Shown: positions 51,701 to 58,179, numbered from the stretch's first letter. The stretch is 64,000 nt of DNA from Sarcophilus harrisii (GCF_902635505.1 NC_045430.1:26989564-27053563); one strand, 5' to 3'. The notes: generated by a model not told the origin, from the sequence alone. Program-made: numbers and translations.

Positions 51701-54700
51701 TATTGCTTTGTACACAACTAGCACTGAATATTACTTTATAAAAGATGAGTTGTAAATAATCAATTCACCAAAATAGACTGCACTACACTTTCTTTTTCAA
51801 GCTTTTATTGGAAATAATCCACAAAGCAAGTATTGTTTTAAAACACTGTCAGTCAAGGAGGAGGTCAAATGTAAACAGGTCATAAATAATTATCTCCAAT
51901 TCATTATGAATGCTGGTCAAAAAAAATCTATTCCCTTGTCAGTCAATAAGAGATGGAATAAATATGTAGAAAAACTTGCTAGAGGCTGCCACGAGCTTTT
52001 AGTTTGACTTGAATTCATATGAGGTCTCAGACACTAGTTGTGTAAACCTGACCAAGTCACTTAACTGCTGGAAATCTCAATTTCTCAACTATAAAATGGA
52101 AACTATTTAATAGCATCTACCCTACCAGAGTAGTTGTGAAAATCAAAGAGATAATATTTATAAAGTGAAGGAACTGGTACAGAGCAGGGTGCTTAATAAA
52201 TCCTTGTTTCCTTTCTTCTCTTAAAAAATGTATAATATACATAGTATATATAAACTACATATCTAGCACTTTGAACATAAAGCTTCTACTATTACATTCC
52301 ACTTGGAAAAAATACAGCTAAAATAAAATGATATTCTGGATTAAGGATTCCTTGGAGATCCAGTCATCAATACCAAAAAATAAGCCACTGTACCTGAAAA
52401 CTTCTCAAAATACCATCTTGCTTTTCTCAGTTTTCGAGAAATATTTATATTATATAAATAATGTTTATTAGATAATATAACTTTTCTCAGTTCCTTTTAT
52501 CTTTCTTGTCCCAATTTAATTCTCCACATCTATATTTCATTCATCCAAACTCTAAAATCCTATTGATGGTACTGGTGATGGTCATCTGAAATAGGTGTTT
52601 AGGTTTTCTTTTTTAAGTCTACCAATCACAGTGGCCCAATACCACTATGAACACGCCACAAAAGTACTCAATAGCAATATCCTTGCAATTCTTAGGATAG
52701 CAATCTGGAAAGCATAGTCTAGTGAGGTCTTGAAATAAAACATTGCAAAATGCTATCAATTCACAAGTTTGTTAAAATTTTCAAGGAAACAGTTTTGCTG
52801 GTTTCCAAGTAGTCAATATTGTATGATTATTTTCATGAAAGAGAACGGCAACTTGCCACTCAAGTCTAACTATTAGGAATATACTTCATAATTGCACATA
52901 AAGGTTTAATTTAGTCACTATCTTGATAATTCAACACCTAGGAATACTGAGATGATCCTAATTGCAAACCAATCTGAAGTACAAACCAAAGCTAACTGCT
53001 GCCTTTTAAAACCAAGCTCTCAATATGCAAATATTTTCCTCTGATAACATACTAAAGATATTTAAGAAAATATGGAGGACAGAGTGAGAACTGGAAACTT
53101 AAATACATTTTTCTTTCATTCCCAACATTCCTCTCATAAAGTCAATCGCATGCAATAAAATAAACAGTACAATCTGCAAGGAGAAAACTGGTCTACCAAG
53201 AATAAATTTTCACTTATACTGAAATTCTATTGAAAAACAAACAAAAAAATCACCTTCAAAACCTATTATTTTACTTGCTCAAGGATGCAGCAAGGGAGTT
53301 CCTGTTCATTAACAAACCTCTAACATCTAACTTTATGACAGGATAAGGGTCACCACAATCACCACCGGAATGGCTCCTCTGCACCTCCAGCTCTGCACCA
53401 CCATCTATTGGACATCTCTACTTGCATGTCTAGGTAGCAGCTCCCAGCTTTTAACCTTTTTAAAATCTCCAAGTTTCTCTCTCTCCTGTCATATCATTAT
53501 AGCTATTTTGAACAATTCAAAGAATAAGGAGTTGTCTGAAGGAAGGGTCTGCAACTAGTTAGATGTAGGTGGCAAAGTGGGAACATAACAGAAGCAACAA
53601 CTCTTTTTTGGAAATAATATTAATAAAATCACTACCAAACAACAAAAATCAAAGAACCAAATTTAATTTAGTTTCTTTTTAAGAACAGGGACAGCACATG
53701 CAGAGTGACATTAATTCCAAGTTTAATGCCCTTTCCATTCATTGTACCACTCATTTCCACAAATCATAAAGAATGGGCAAAATGATATTTGAGACAGAAA
53801 GATTTCTATCAAAAATATTCATCTGTTTAGAGTTGTAAAATAGCTCATTTTCTGGTGCTAGTATATAAACAAGGTATTATACTATGTAATGTTTCAGCAT
53901 TTCCAATTTACTTTAACAGATGTCATCATTACAATAGCTGCTTTTTTTTTTTTTACAATAGCTTAAAAAAAAAAATCATACTTGTAGACCAAACACATTA
54001 ATGCACAGATTACTTTAGGGGTAACTTCTTAAATATTAAGAACCATGCATTTTGATCTTACTGAGCCCAGAACATATATTAGGATATTCTTTTTGCACAA
54101 GTTTAACATATATTGGATTACTTGCTATCTAGGGAAGGGATTTTTTTCTTGGCCAGAGTGAATGTTGAGAATTATCTATGTGTTTTGAAAATAAAAAGTT
54201 TTAATTAAAAAAATGAAATATATATATATATATATATTCTTTATATTGGGAAGATAAGTTATCTAATGAGATTAAGCTTATCAGCACAAAGCAGTTGAAT
54301 AAAATACAGATTATAGCAAAAAAAAGAACCACTTTGGGGATGATAAAAACCACTTAGATCATTTTGTGGATTTAAAAAACATGTTTAATAGTTAGCATGT
54401 ATTGGACTACCTGACGTCTAGGGAAGGGAGTGAGGAGGTAAAAATTTGGAACAGAAAGTTTTGCAAGGATCAATGTTGAAAATTACCCATGCACATGTTT
54501 TGTAAAAAGTTTTAATAATTTTTAAAAAAATGTTTATTCGCTTTAAGAGTTGTCTGTTTTTAGAAGTAACATTAAGTAATATTAAACTTGTTGCTATTAC
54601 AAGTTTATAAAATCTCTCCAACGAAGATGCCCTTCATTGTGGCCTGGAGGTAGTTGAATGCCATTTCGGTGAAAGCTACTGCCGAGCCAGGGGCCTTCTG

Positions 54701-56427
54701 AGAAGACCTCCATCCCCAGAGGAGAGATTTGAGCGGCAAAAACCACACTATTAAACCACAATAAAACGCAAATTCCTCGGAAAGCAGAGGGGCCGGTTCA
54801 TTTTTGTACCCCTGCTGTACCCCTGTCCCTAACACAGGGAGAGCTGAAAACGGCAGTAACAAAATGCTTATATTCAAAGTGTTTATATTCAAATCCTGAA
54901 AGAAAACTTCGCTTCCCATAAAACTGAGAGCACTTCCAGTATCTGAGTGCTGACCTCTCCAAACACTGTTTTTAAAGGTTCGGGCGGCCCGATTGGAAAG
55001 CATAATCCTCACCGAGGAGCAAAGCCGGGCCTCCTTCCCATTTATCGGTATCCTGTGACACAGCTGGCCCTCGCCCCTCACCCCGGGAGAACCCCCCGGC
55101 CGCTTTGGGAGAGCTGTCCCTGACCGTCAGGGCGCCGCCGCGGAGGAGGCCCCGATGGGGCCCCGCTTCCCAAGGCAGCCCGGGCCCAGGCCGATTTCTG
55201 GGTCCGTATTAACGGGCCGCAACGGGAGGGGAGGTGTCTGCGGGCGGGGCCCTCCTGGGAAGGGTCTTTAAGGACCGCTCCCTCCCAGGGATCCCCTTCC
55301 GCTAAGCCATCCCGGGAAGTCTAGTCCAACCCTGCCCTTCAGCCACCAAAAGGAGCTTCCGGGGCCCGAGCCGAGCCAGGCGACTCCGGCAGAAACATTT
55401 AAAATAAACTGCGGCCCTCCCGGCGCTCGGGCAGGCGGGGGTGCAAAAAGGCGGGAACTTCGGAGCGCGATTTAAAACTGGCGTCGGGACCCGCAGCTCG
55501 CCCAGCGCCCTGCAGGGCGCGCTCCGCGCCCAGCCCCGCGGTCGGGAAAGCGGGAAAAGGACGGCCCCCTCCCCTGCCCGGCCGTGGGCTCGGAACGGTC
55601 CCCCCCTTCTCCGCCAGGGACCGGGCTCCCAGACGTGTAAAGTCAGGTGACTCTGGGCCCCCCGACCTTAGAGATCGACACCCCCTCACTCGGGCTCTTC
55701 CTACAGCTCGAGGCGCCCCAAACCCTGAGGCCCACAGAAGCGTGTCGGCAGAGCTGCTCTTTCCCTCCCTTAGAGCTAGAGAAACAGATCTCGGCCCGCA
55801 AACTCGGGAGCCCGCCCACCCCCAGTTTACGACGGCTCCGGAGCGTCCTAGATGGAAGCCCCTCCCGCGGGAAACTGAGGCCCTCGTTGGGGCCGGGGCT
55901 CGCCTCCTCGGCCACAAAGGGCCGATCTCGGTCACGCCGGCGGGGGGAGGGGGCCCTCCGCCAGTGGGGGCGGGGAGGAGAATGGGAAGACGACACGGGG
56001 CTTTGTCAAGGCGGGGAAGGAACGCTCCATACCCCGGGGAGGGATTCAGACAAGGCCCGCCCTTCTCCACCGGAGGACAGTCTGCATAGCGGGAGTGGAG
56101 ATGGGAGGGGAGGGGAGGGGCCCGTACCCTTCCAGCGGCGGCGCCTCCTCCTCGCCCGCGGCCCGCGGCGCCCAGCACCGGCGTGGGCTCGCGCTCATCG
56201 TCGCTGGAGAAGTCCGGGGGCGCGCGGCTGTTGGCGGCCGGAGCCGGCGGCGGGGGCTGAGCGGGTGGCGGCGGGGGCCGGTTGCGCGCCGTGAGATGCT
56301 GCAGGTAGAGCTGCACGTAGACGTCCTTGCGCTGTTCGCCCGCCGGCAGCGTCACATTGTTGGCGAGCAGCTCGCTCTTGAGCCGGTCTTTCGTCAGCAC
56401 CGACGGGTCCTCCAGGAACTCGGGCAT
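23631..56427 (-). CDS. TMPO: TMPO, lamina-associated polypeptide 2 beta (spliced, 9 coding exons)
   Basis: LAP2beta is a type II inner-nuclear-membrane protein that binds BAF/DNA through its LEM domain and B-type lamins through its middle region, tethering chromatin to the lamina. Coding exons are 56128-56427, 47056-47182, 42816-42974, 37497-37582, 26769-26888, 26575-26670, 26036-26146, 24769-24863 and 23631-23928, summing to 1392 nt (463 residues plus stop); human beta is 454. I derived every junction by eye: AG acceptors, GT donors, frame kept throughout. Residues 1-50 are the LEM-like domain, about 115-159 the LEM domain, about 418-437 the single membrane segment with a short lumenal tail. 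The start is the first ATG and matches the family start [12 protein letters not shown]. Introns are 98 bp to 10.6 kb. Identification rests on residue-level agreement with the human protein as I remember it. Confidence 0.96.
24769..24863 (-). CDS. TMPO: TMPO exon 9
   Basis: 95 nt encoding residues 334-364 and two bases of Ser365: [31 protein letters not shown]. Acceptor GCTATAG|GTG, donor ATTAG|GTACTT. Not a multiple of three, so it is expected to be constitutive in membrane-bound isoforms. Confidence 0.95.
25832..25864. repeat. (TG)n microsatellite in intron 8
   Basis: About 16 TG units, followed by TATG and TATA units. The rest of intron 8 is unrecognised AT-rich DNA. Confidence 0.9.
26036..26146 (-). 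CDS. TMPO: TMPO exon 8 (cassette exon)
   Basis: 111 nt, phase 0 both ends, residues 297-333: [37 protein letters not shown]. Acceptor CTTGGCAG|GTT, donor GAA|GTAAAT. This block is close to human and belongs to the region reported to bind B-type lamins in LAP2beta and to be missing from smaller isoforms. Confidence 0.95.
26575..26670 (-). CDS. TMPO: TMPO exon 7 (cassette exon)
   Basis: 96 nt, phase 0 both ends, residues 265-296: [17 protein letters not shown] then [15 protein letters not shown]. Acceptor CAAACTAACAG|GTG, donor TTA|GTAAATATG. It corresponds to human VETSEHFRIDGPVISES. It lies in the lamin B-binding half of LAP2beta. Being symmetrical, it can be skipped without frame loss. Confidence 0.94.
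26769..26888 (-). CDS. TMPO: TMPO exon 6 (40-residue cassette exon)
   Basis: 120 nt, phase 0 on both sides, encoding residues 225-264: [27 protein letters not shown] and [10 protein letters not shown]. Acceptor GAAATAG|AGC. The donor AGG|GTGATG lacks G at +5 and is weak. A 40-residue block at this place is a known cassette in mammalian LAP2 isoforms. The basic end of the exon (RRTPRKR) resembles a nuclear localisation signal. Intron 6, to exon 7, is only 98 bp. Confidence 0.94.
27616..28112 (+). repeat. LINE-1 3' fragment in intron 5 with target duplications
   Basis: 5'-truncated L1 with the 3' UTR motifs GATGGACGTGGCTCTCTTCA, GGGGGAGGGGGTGGGG, TGTAAATAAAAAGCAATT. Flanked by AAACAAATCCTG at 27616-27627 and 28101-28112 (12/12). 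A (CA)n array of 15 units at 27902-27931 has grown inside it. Antisense to TMPO. Confidence 0.9.
28956..29139 (-). repeat. WSINE1-like SINE with target duplications
   Basis: Reverse SINE: CTGAGGCAATTAGTGTTAAG, TGACTTGCCCAGGGTCACAC, CATCCACTGAACCATCTAGC. Flanked by TTTTACATAGTG (28956-28967) and TTTTATATAGTG (29128-29139). Inserted in a MIR region. Confidence 0.85.
29140..30430. repeat. cluster of MIR copies in intron 5
   Basis: Reverse MIR at 29140-29355 (CACTTAGCTGGTAAGTGTCT), plus MIR at 29910-30155 (CTATGTGACCCTGGGCAAGT), reverse MIR at 30205-30430 (GGTTACACAGCAACTAAGTG). 29360-29905 between them is unassigned. Confidence 0.65.
30780..31260 (-). repeat. very old LINE-1 fragment, reverse
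   Basis: TTTAGCATTCCATTCCATTA, TAATAACAATCTCTGGTGAT, CAAAAATTCCACTGATTGTA, CCACAATTCTACCAGCACCG follow the reverse L1 3' order but are highly diverged. Confidence 0.5.
31580..32440 (+). repeat. CR1/L3-type LINE fragment in intron 5
   Basis: GATCTCAAGGTTTTAGTGGA, ATTCAAGCTTGACACTTATT, GCCATGTGGCAGCCAAAAAT, then TTTCAAGGAGTCTGCGA. Same LINE type as 18790-20010. Plus strand, antisense to TMPO. Confidence 0.55.
32598..33180 (+). repeat. old LINE-1 3' end in intron 5
   Basis: CACTAATGCATTGTTGCTAG, AGCAATACCACTGCTATGTC, TATAATGGAATATTACTGTG, TTGCTTGCTTTATCAGACAG, GAATTCAAAATTTTTAAA. 33180-34620 after it is unassigned AT-rich DNA. Confidence 0.7.
34625..35050 (+). repeat. old L2/MIR3-like repeat
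   Basis: TATTTATGAAGCATCTACTA, CTTGGCAGTGTGCTGGGCTA, TCATATTCTAATGGGAAAGG, GGAAAGGCTCCATGCAC. 35050-35660 has no recognised feature. Confidence 0.5.
35665..35830 (+). repeat. MIR
   Basis: TGGACTTGGCATCAAAAAGA, CAAATCCTGCCTCTTGCACT, TTTAGGGACCTTTCAGGCTC. Confidence 0.65.
35961..36664 (+). other. retroposed insert with 17-bp target duplication, inside a MIR
   Basis: Perfect duplication AAGAATTCTTTGAGACC at 35961-35977 and 36648-36664. The insert, 35978-36647, ends in an A run (36637-36649), so it was inserted in plus orientation. The host is a reverse MIR (about 35900-35977 continuing 36648-36770). The insert body includes a reverse L1 3' end at about 36118-36590, with non-L1 sequence on both sides. 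It looks like a retrocopy of a transcript that contained an antisense L1 piece. Confidence 0.75.
36665..37496. other. intron 5 next to exon 5, remainder of MIR then unassigned
   Basis: MIR end to about 36770; the GC-richer part 36830-37190 shows no repeat I recognise. Open frames there are short. Confidence 0.4.
37497..37582 (-). CDS. TMPO: TMPO exon 5 (beta-type transcripts)
   Basis: 86 nt encoding residues 196-224: E then [20 protein letters not shown] and QRRVEHNQ. Acceptor TTATTTCTAG|AGCTC, donor CAG|GTAAGT (strong). As I recall the human protein, it has DSKI before this ELKLEK; here the in-frame acceptor lies directly before the codon for EL, so four residues are absent. Upstream AGs in the same stretch lead into stops (G|AT TAA and similar), so the assigned acceptor is the only workable one nearby. 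Confidence 0.92.
37583..39269. other. between exon 5 and the alpha poly(A) site, unassigned
   Basis: AT-rich intron with one weak plus-strand MIR-like piece at about 38720-38880. No gene seen. Confidence 0.4.
39270..40768 (-). other. TMPO: LAP2alpha 3' untranslated region (predicted)
   Basis: Sequence between the alpha stop and the AATAAA signal near 39290. It is single-copy in appearance with no SINE or LINE insert that I can recognise, in contrast to the flanking introns. The open frames seen here on the plus strand are short and not protein-like. The end point is inferred from the poly(A) signal only. Confidence 0.6.
39288..39293 (-). terminator. TMPO: poly(A) signal of the LAP2alpha terminal exon
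   Basis: AATAAA on the minus strand in the context TTCAATAAAGTTTTAAAAC, about 1.5 kb beyond the alpha stop codon. A GT-rich element (TTGTGTGG) follows at about 39255-39266, as expected downstream of a cleavage site near 39270. The 3' untranslated region would be about 39270-40768; it is AT-rich and I see no clear repeat in it. Confidence 0.7.
40769..42261 (-). CDS. TMPO: TMPO exon 4, LAP2alpha-specific terminal coding exon
   Basis: A single 1493-nt coding stretch (497 residues including the split codon) with stop TGA at 40769-40771. The acceptor is TTCTACAG|GGAAG and the first residues are GKKKEHKK. No stop or frameshift interrupts it. Conservation with human is patchy in the first half and strong in the C-terminal 200 residues (for example [37 protein letters not shown]), the part that in other mammals binds pRb and lamin A/C. 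From the literature this exon is a co-opted DIRS1-like retrotransposon sequence found in therian mammals only; that origin cannot be read from this window alone. Confidence 0.96.
40769..56427 (-). CDS. TMPO: TMPO, LAP2 alpha isoform (spliced, 4 coding exons)
   Basis: LAP2alpha shares exons 1-3 with beta and then uses exon 4 as its terminal exon: 56128-56427, 47056-47182, 42816-42974, 40769-42261. The total is 2079 nt, 692 residues plus stop, against 694 in human. It has no membrane segment; in known mammals it is nucleoplasmic and binds lamin A/C and pRb through the alpha-specific C-terminal region. The alpha part (residue 196 on) is one uninterrupted open frame. Shared landmarks with human include the start [35 protein letters not shown]-like [12 protein letters not shown], and the C-terminal [16 protein letters not shown]. 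The arginine of the terminal KKRG, corresponding to human R690 (a reported cardiomyopathy variant site), is kept. Choice between alpha and beta depends on using or skipping this exon. Confidence 0.96.
42816..42974 (-). CDS. TMPO: TMPO exon 3, end of LEM domain and serine-rich linker
   Basis: 159 nt, phase 1 at both ends, completing Gly143 and encoding to residue 195. It begins [16 protein letters not shown], the second LEM helix, then a Ser/Thr/Pro-rich linker ([17 protein letters not shown]) and an acidic end [11 protein letters not shown]. Acceptor AATGTAG|GAAC, donor GAAG|GTAAAC. It is the last exon common to alpha and beta; its final G combines with GG of exon 4 (Gly) or AG of exon 5 (Glu). 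Confidence 0.96.
43555..44445 (+). repeat. LINE-1 end of ORF2 and 3' UTR, with a WSINE1-like insert
   Basis: L1 from about 43800 (ATCAGATTAGTAAAATAAGT, CATTAATGCACTGTTGGTGG, CATACCATTTGACTCAATA) to TGGGAAAATAAATGTTAA near 44440. The stretch just before the SINE (AAACTTTACACCTA) continues the same L1. Antisense to TMPO, intron 2. Confidence 0.8.
43622..43803 (+). repeat. WSINE1-like SINE inserted in the L1
   Basis: GGGGCAGCTAGTTGGTGCAG, GAGTTCAAATCTGGCCTCAG, CCCCAATTGCCTCAGC, A-rich tail. Target duplications AAACTTTACACCTA (43622-43635) and AAACTTCACACCTA (43790-43803), one mismatch. Confidence 0.9.
44861..44966. repeat. perfect 53-bp tandem duplication
   Basis: Two identical 53-bp units, 44861-44913 and 44914-44966, starting GGTAGTATGTAAAGGGTAAC and ending GACGAGAGTCA. 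They lie inside an old worn repeat (44590-45010). Confidence 0.97.
45555..46390 (-). repeat. two reverse MIR copies in intron 2
   Basis: 45555-45760 (CCCGAGAGAGGTTAAGTGAC) and 46200-46390 (TATAGAGGAAACAACTGAGG). DNA from 46390 to 47055 has a (GT)n run at 46706-46728 and no other feature. Confidence 0.65.
47056..47182 (-). CDS. TMPO: TMPO exon 2, first part of LEM domain
   Basis: 127 nt encoding residues 101-142 plus the first base of Gly143. It starts [19 protein letters not shown] and contains the first LEM helix and turn ([25 protein letters not shown]). Acceptor TTTTACAG|AAA, donor GTGG|GTAGGT. The LEM domain binds BAF dimers on DNA. This exon is too short to stand out as an open frame; it was found by reading the minus strand. 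Intron 1 upstream is 8.9 kb. Confidence 0.96.
47440..48385 (+). repeat. RTE/BovB-type LINE fragment in intron 1
   Basis: Read on the plus strand it follows the BovB reverse-transcriptase region: TTTCCATCCCAATCATAAAG, AGAGGCAGAGGAACTAGAAA, GAGGAACCTATATGTGGGCC, AACATGGAACAACTGATTGG, CTGCCAGGAAAAATATCAAT, AGTGAAATTAAGAAGCCTCT, and TGTATGGCTATGAAAGTTGG near the end. A 150-codon frame (47768-48220) survives as a relic and has lost most RT motifs. The catalytic part cannot be functional. Antisense to TMPO. Confidence 0.8.
48560..48735 (+). repeat. MIR ending in a long A tract
   Basis: ATATAAAGTGCTTTGCAAAA is the MIR 3' end, followed by about 31 A at 48704-48734. Confidence 0.6.
48755..48955 (+). 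repeat. MIR
   Basis: AAAGTTCAAATCCTAGTTCA, TTTGTGCCTCAGTTTCCTTT. Confidence 0.65.
49218..49367 (-). repeat. WSINE1-like SINE, reverse
   Basis: CTGAGGCAATTGGGGTTAAG, TGACTTGCCCAGGGTCACAC, CTGCACCACCTAGCTGCCCC. Little diverged, so fairly young. A reverse MIR-like piece follows at 49560-49720. Confidence 0.85.
49900..50190 (+). repeat. LINE-1 3' end (second subfamily)
   Basis: GTAGAACCAGGGAAACAATT, GGATATGGCCAATGTGAAAT, GGGGAGGGGAGGGAGGAAGA. The UTR type with TTTGTTTTGTTCACTGTG differs from the L1 at 1-719. Confidence 0.7.
50515..50752. repeat. local duplication, copy 1
   Basis: About 240 bp matching 53685-53935 at roughly 85% by eye. Shared: TCCAAGTTTAATGCCCTTTC, TTTAGAGTTGTAAAATAGCT and TTTCAGCATTTC.AATTTACTTTAA. 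The left part is a reverse MIR end; the remainder is not a repeat I know. Confidence 0.8.
51018..51085. repeat. AT-rich imperfect palindrome
   Basis: ATATAGTGTATATATA faces TATATACACACTATATAT; the two arms pair apart from an extra AC. Expected to be a replication-unstable site. Confidence 0.7.
51990..52220 (+). repeat. MIR
   Basis: ACTAGTTGTGTAAACCTGAC, AAGTCACTTAACTGCTGG, TAATATTTATAAAGTGAAGG, GGGTGCTTAATAAATCCTTG. Intron 1 DNA from 52220 to 53680 has no further recognised feature. Confidence 0.7.
53685..53935. repeat. local duplication, copy 2
   Basis: Partner of 50515-50752, direct orientation, 3.2 kb away. The MIR sequence that continues left of copy 1 is absent here, so the breakpoint lies inside the MIR. 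Confidence 0.8.
54058..54525 (+). repeat. two LINE-1 3' tips in intron 1
   Basis: 54058-54210 (ACATATATTGGATTACTTGC, GAAAATAAAAAGTTTTAATT) and 54390-54525 (TAGCATGTATTGGACTACCT, GCAAGGATCAATGTTGAAAA). Both are short and antisense to TMPO. An (AT)n run lies at 54218-54237. Confidence 0.75.
55550..55557 (+). promoter_or_regulatory. E2F-consensus match GCGGGAAA in the CpG island
   Basis: GCGGGAAA fits the E2F consensus GCGSSAAA. A second copy is at 55867-55874 and a GGCGGGAAC near-match at 55450-55458. All lie in intron 1 within the CpG island, not upstream of exon 1. In a GC-rich stretch such matches are not rare. Confidence 0.3.
56128..56427 (-). CDS. TMPO: TMPO exon 1, LEM-like domain
   Basis: Encodes residues 1-100. 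Residues 1-50 form the LEM-like domain (DNA binding in the known family), ending [12 protein letters not shown]. Next come a proline/alanine-rich stretch (about 51-65), then [15 protein letters not shown], an acidic segment with a TP site that is phosphorylated in other mammals. The exon ends in a Gly/Ala/Arg-rich run. It is 100 codons against 93 in human because the Pro-rich and Gly-rich stretches are longer. The donor reads AGG|GTACGG, phase 0. The exon sits inside the CpG island, which also produces several long but spurious open frames on both strands. Confidence 0.96.
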
Positions 56428-56673
56428 CTCCTCGGCGGCTGCCCCGCGCTCTTCCCCGGGCCCCGCACGCGTGCTCCTCGGCGGCCTCGGGCCTTTCGGG
56501 AAGGGCGCCCGGTGCTCGGGCGATCGGAGCAGGAGCTAGAGGCTGCAGGAAGCCCGGCCGTGCGCGCCCAGACCCAGCCGCTCCGCTCTGCCTCTAACAC
56601 TCGCACACACTCACGGTCCGGGCGAGCGCCGAGAGACGCCCGCGTCGCCCACGCCCCAAGAAGGCGCCTCGCC

Positions 56674-56710
56674 ATTGGATGGCGGCTGCAGGAAGCGTGG
56701 CGCCCATTGG
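56674..56710 (-). promoter_or_regulatory. TMPO: two CCAAT boxes 32 bp apart upstream of TMPO
   Basis: CCAAT on the minus strand at 56674-56678 (ATCCAATGGCG) and 56706-56710 (GACCAATGGGCG), exactly 32 bp apart and about 250-280 bp upstream of the start codon. Pairs of NF-Y sites spaced 31-33 bp are typical of cell-cycle-regulated promoters. There is no TATA box. The start of transcription probably lies between these and the ATG. Confidence 0.6.
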
Positions 56711-56772
56711 TCGCCGCCGCGCGCGGGTTCCATTAGAGGCGCTGCCAGCCGAGCCAACCTCGAGACACGCAG

Positions 56773-56778
56773 TTTGAA
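56773..56778 (+). promoter_or_regulatory. candidate CHR element (TTTGAA)
   Basis: TTTGAA followed by AGGCGCCC, 63 bp beyond the second CCAAT box. CHR elements (TTTGAA/TTTAAA) pair with CCAAT boxes in DREAM/MuvB-controlled promoters. Here the order CCAAT, CCAAT, CHR reads along the plus strand, that is, in the divergent direction, so it may be coincidence or serve an antisense transcript. Confidence 0.25.
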
Positions 56779-56889
56779 AGGCGCCCGGGCTGGAGCGGTT
56801 GCTTCTGGCCGGGCCGCGCGGCTCCGGCCCTGCCCAGCCTCTCGGCCGAGCCCGGTGTAATCGTAACCGTAAACACGGTCGCCGATAGA

Positions 56890-57260
56890 TGACGTCCACT
56901 GCCCCTCTTACAGTTGGAGAAACTGAGGCTCGGAGTGTTAGGGCTTCAGGAGGGCGAGAGACACCCCAGCCCTAAGGGAAGGGAGCAATGTCGAAGTGCT
57001 GTTTTACATATGAGGGAACTGAGCGGAGAACGATTATGTGCCGTGAGATCGTGGAGACAAAGATCTAGAGTCGGAAAGGGATGTTTCATTAACTTACTAT
57101 TTATTTAGCGCCTATTGTGTGCTGCCTACAGTCATTTTGACTCAAAGTCGCAGCCCTGAGACTGGCCGCCTAGTCCAACCCCTACATTCTACAGAAGAGG
57201 AAACTGAGGCACAGAAGTGACTTGTGCAAGGCCACCCAGCCGGTCGATGTCTGAGGCCAG
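56890..57260 (-). repeat. reverse MIR fragments upstream of TMPO
   Basis: TTGGAGAAACTGAGGCTCGG at about 56915 and AGAGGAAACTGAGGCACAGA, CAAGGCCACCCAGCCGGTCG at 57190-57245. 57260-57950 holds no recognised feature. Confidence 0.55.
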
Positions 57261-57954
57261 AGTAAGGGAGGGGTGTGTGCGGCCGGAAGGGGCTCCCAGG
57301 CCTAGACCCTGACCAGACAAGGCAGCGCTCAGGAGGAGGGAAAGGACCCGCACCGGGCTTGTGGCCCTTTCAGGGGTTCGCAACAGCGACTCTGAGTGAG
57401 ATAAACACGTCATACCAGAGAGGAAACCGATTATGTGGAAATCGTTAACACAGCCAGATTACTAAATCCCAAGGACGGGCTGCACCTGCCCTTGCTGTCA
57501 GCGGCCCTCTCCCCAAAGGAAGCGTCCGCGCCGCTTCCTGGGCTGCCCAGAGGTTAAAAGGGCACCCGTCCAGAAGCGCACCGTGGCTGGAGCTGGTCAG
57601 GATGTCGGCCAAGGTGGCCCCAAAGTACGCGTGAGGAGAGGATGCAAAGCTAATGCCCCTTCTTGGGGAAATGCTGCACTAGGGGACCAGCGCCGGCAAG
57701 TTCATTGATACAGGGAACTTTCATATAAAGAAACCTCCTATTAAAAAATAATAAAAGAAACTTCCCCTACCGCGGCTGGTCTATGTTTTCACAAATTTAT
57801 AGTCTTAAAAGAACCACCTGTTTTCCATAATAAAGTGTTGCACAACTACGTGAATAGAGGGAATTTTCTTGAATTAAGCACTGAGAAGTTAGGGAATAAA
57901 AATGAAAAAGTAAACCTCCCAAGGAACTTAAATTCTCAAAGAAGGAGCCCACAT

Positions 57955-58120
57955 TTAGAGAGTTTAATGAACCTGTTTCTGTTTAGGTTTGATACATTTG
58001 GTTCAGAACACTGAGATCAGTGACTTGTCTAGGGTCACATGATCAGTGACTATCAGAGATGAAATTTGGACCCAGATCTTCTGACTCAAAGATAACTGAC
58101 CACAAAGCGGCCTCTCAGGC
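57955..58120 (-). repeat. MIR, reverse
   Basis: AGTGACTTGTCTAGGGTCAC, CCCAGATCTTCTGACTCAAA. Confidence 0.65.
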
Positions 58121-58179
58121 ACAGGGACTCCAGCAACAAAAATAAAAACACCGGGTTCGAGATCCTAACCGCTTAGATG

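Larger units (their letters stand above)
54970..56890. promoter_or_regulatory. CpG island over TMPO promoter, exon 1 and start of intron 1
   Basis: The base composition changes abruptly from AT-rich to very GC- and CpG-rich across this stretch, then returns to normal by about 57000. It covers exon 1, roughly 1.1 kb of intron 1 and the upstream region. The several long open frames on both strands here (for example 55647-56294 plus and 56095-56736 plus) are by-products of high GC and have no protein-like composition. Confidence 0.9.

Noticed and set aside
55399-56736. Long open frames of 93-342 codons on both strands in the CpG island
   Set aside because: Apart from the first 100 codons of the minus frame (TMPO exon 1), they arise from GC-rich, stop-poor DNA. 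They overlap in several frames and have Arg/Pro/Gly-heavy composition.
58150-58175. GGTTCGAGATCC resembling a tRNA T-arm / B box
   Set aside because: No A box or cloverleaf can be formed around it, and it lies by an old L1 fragment.
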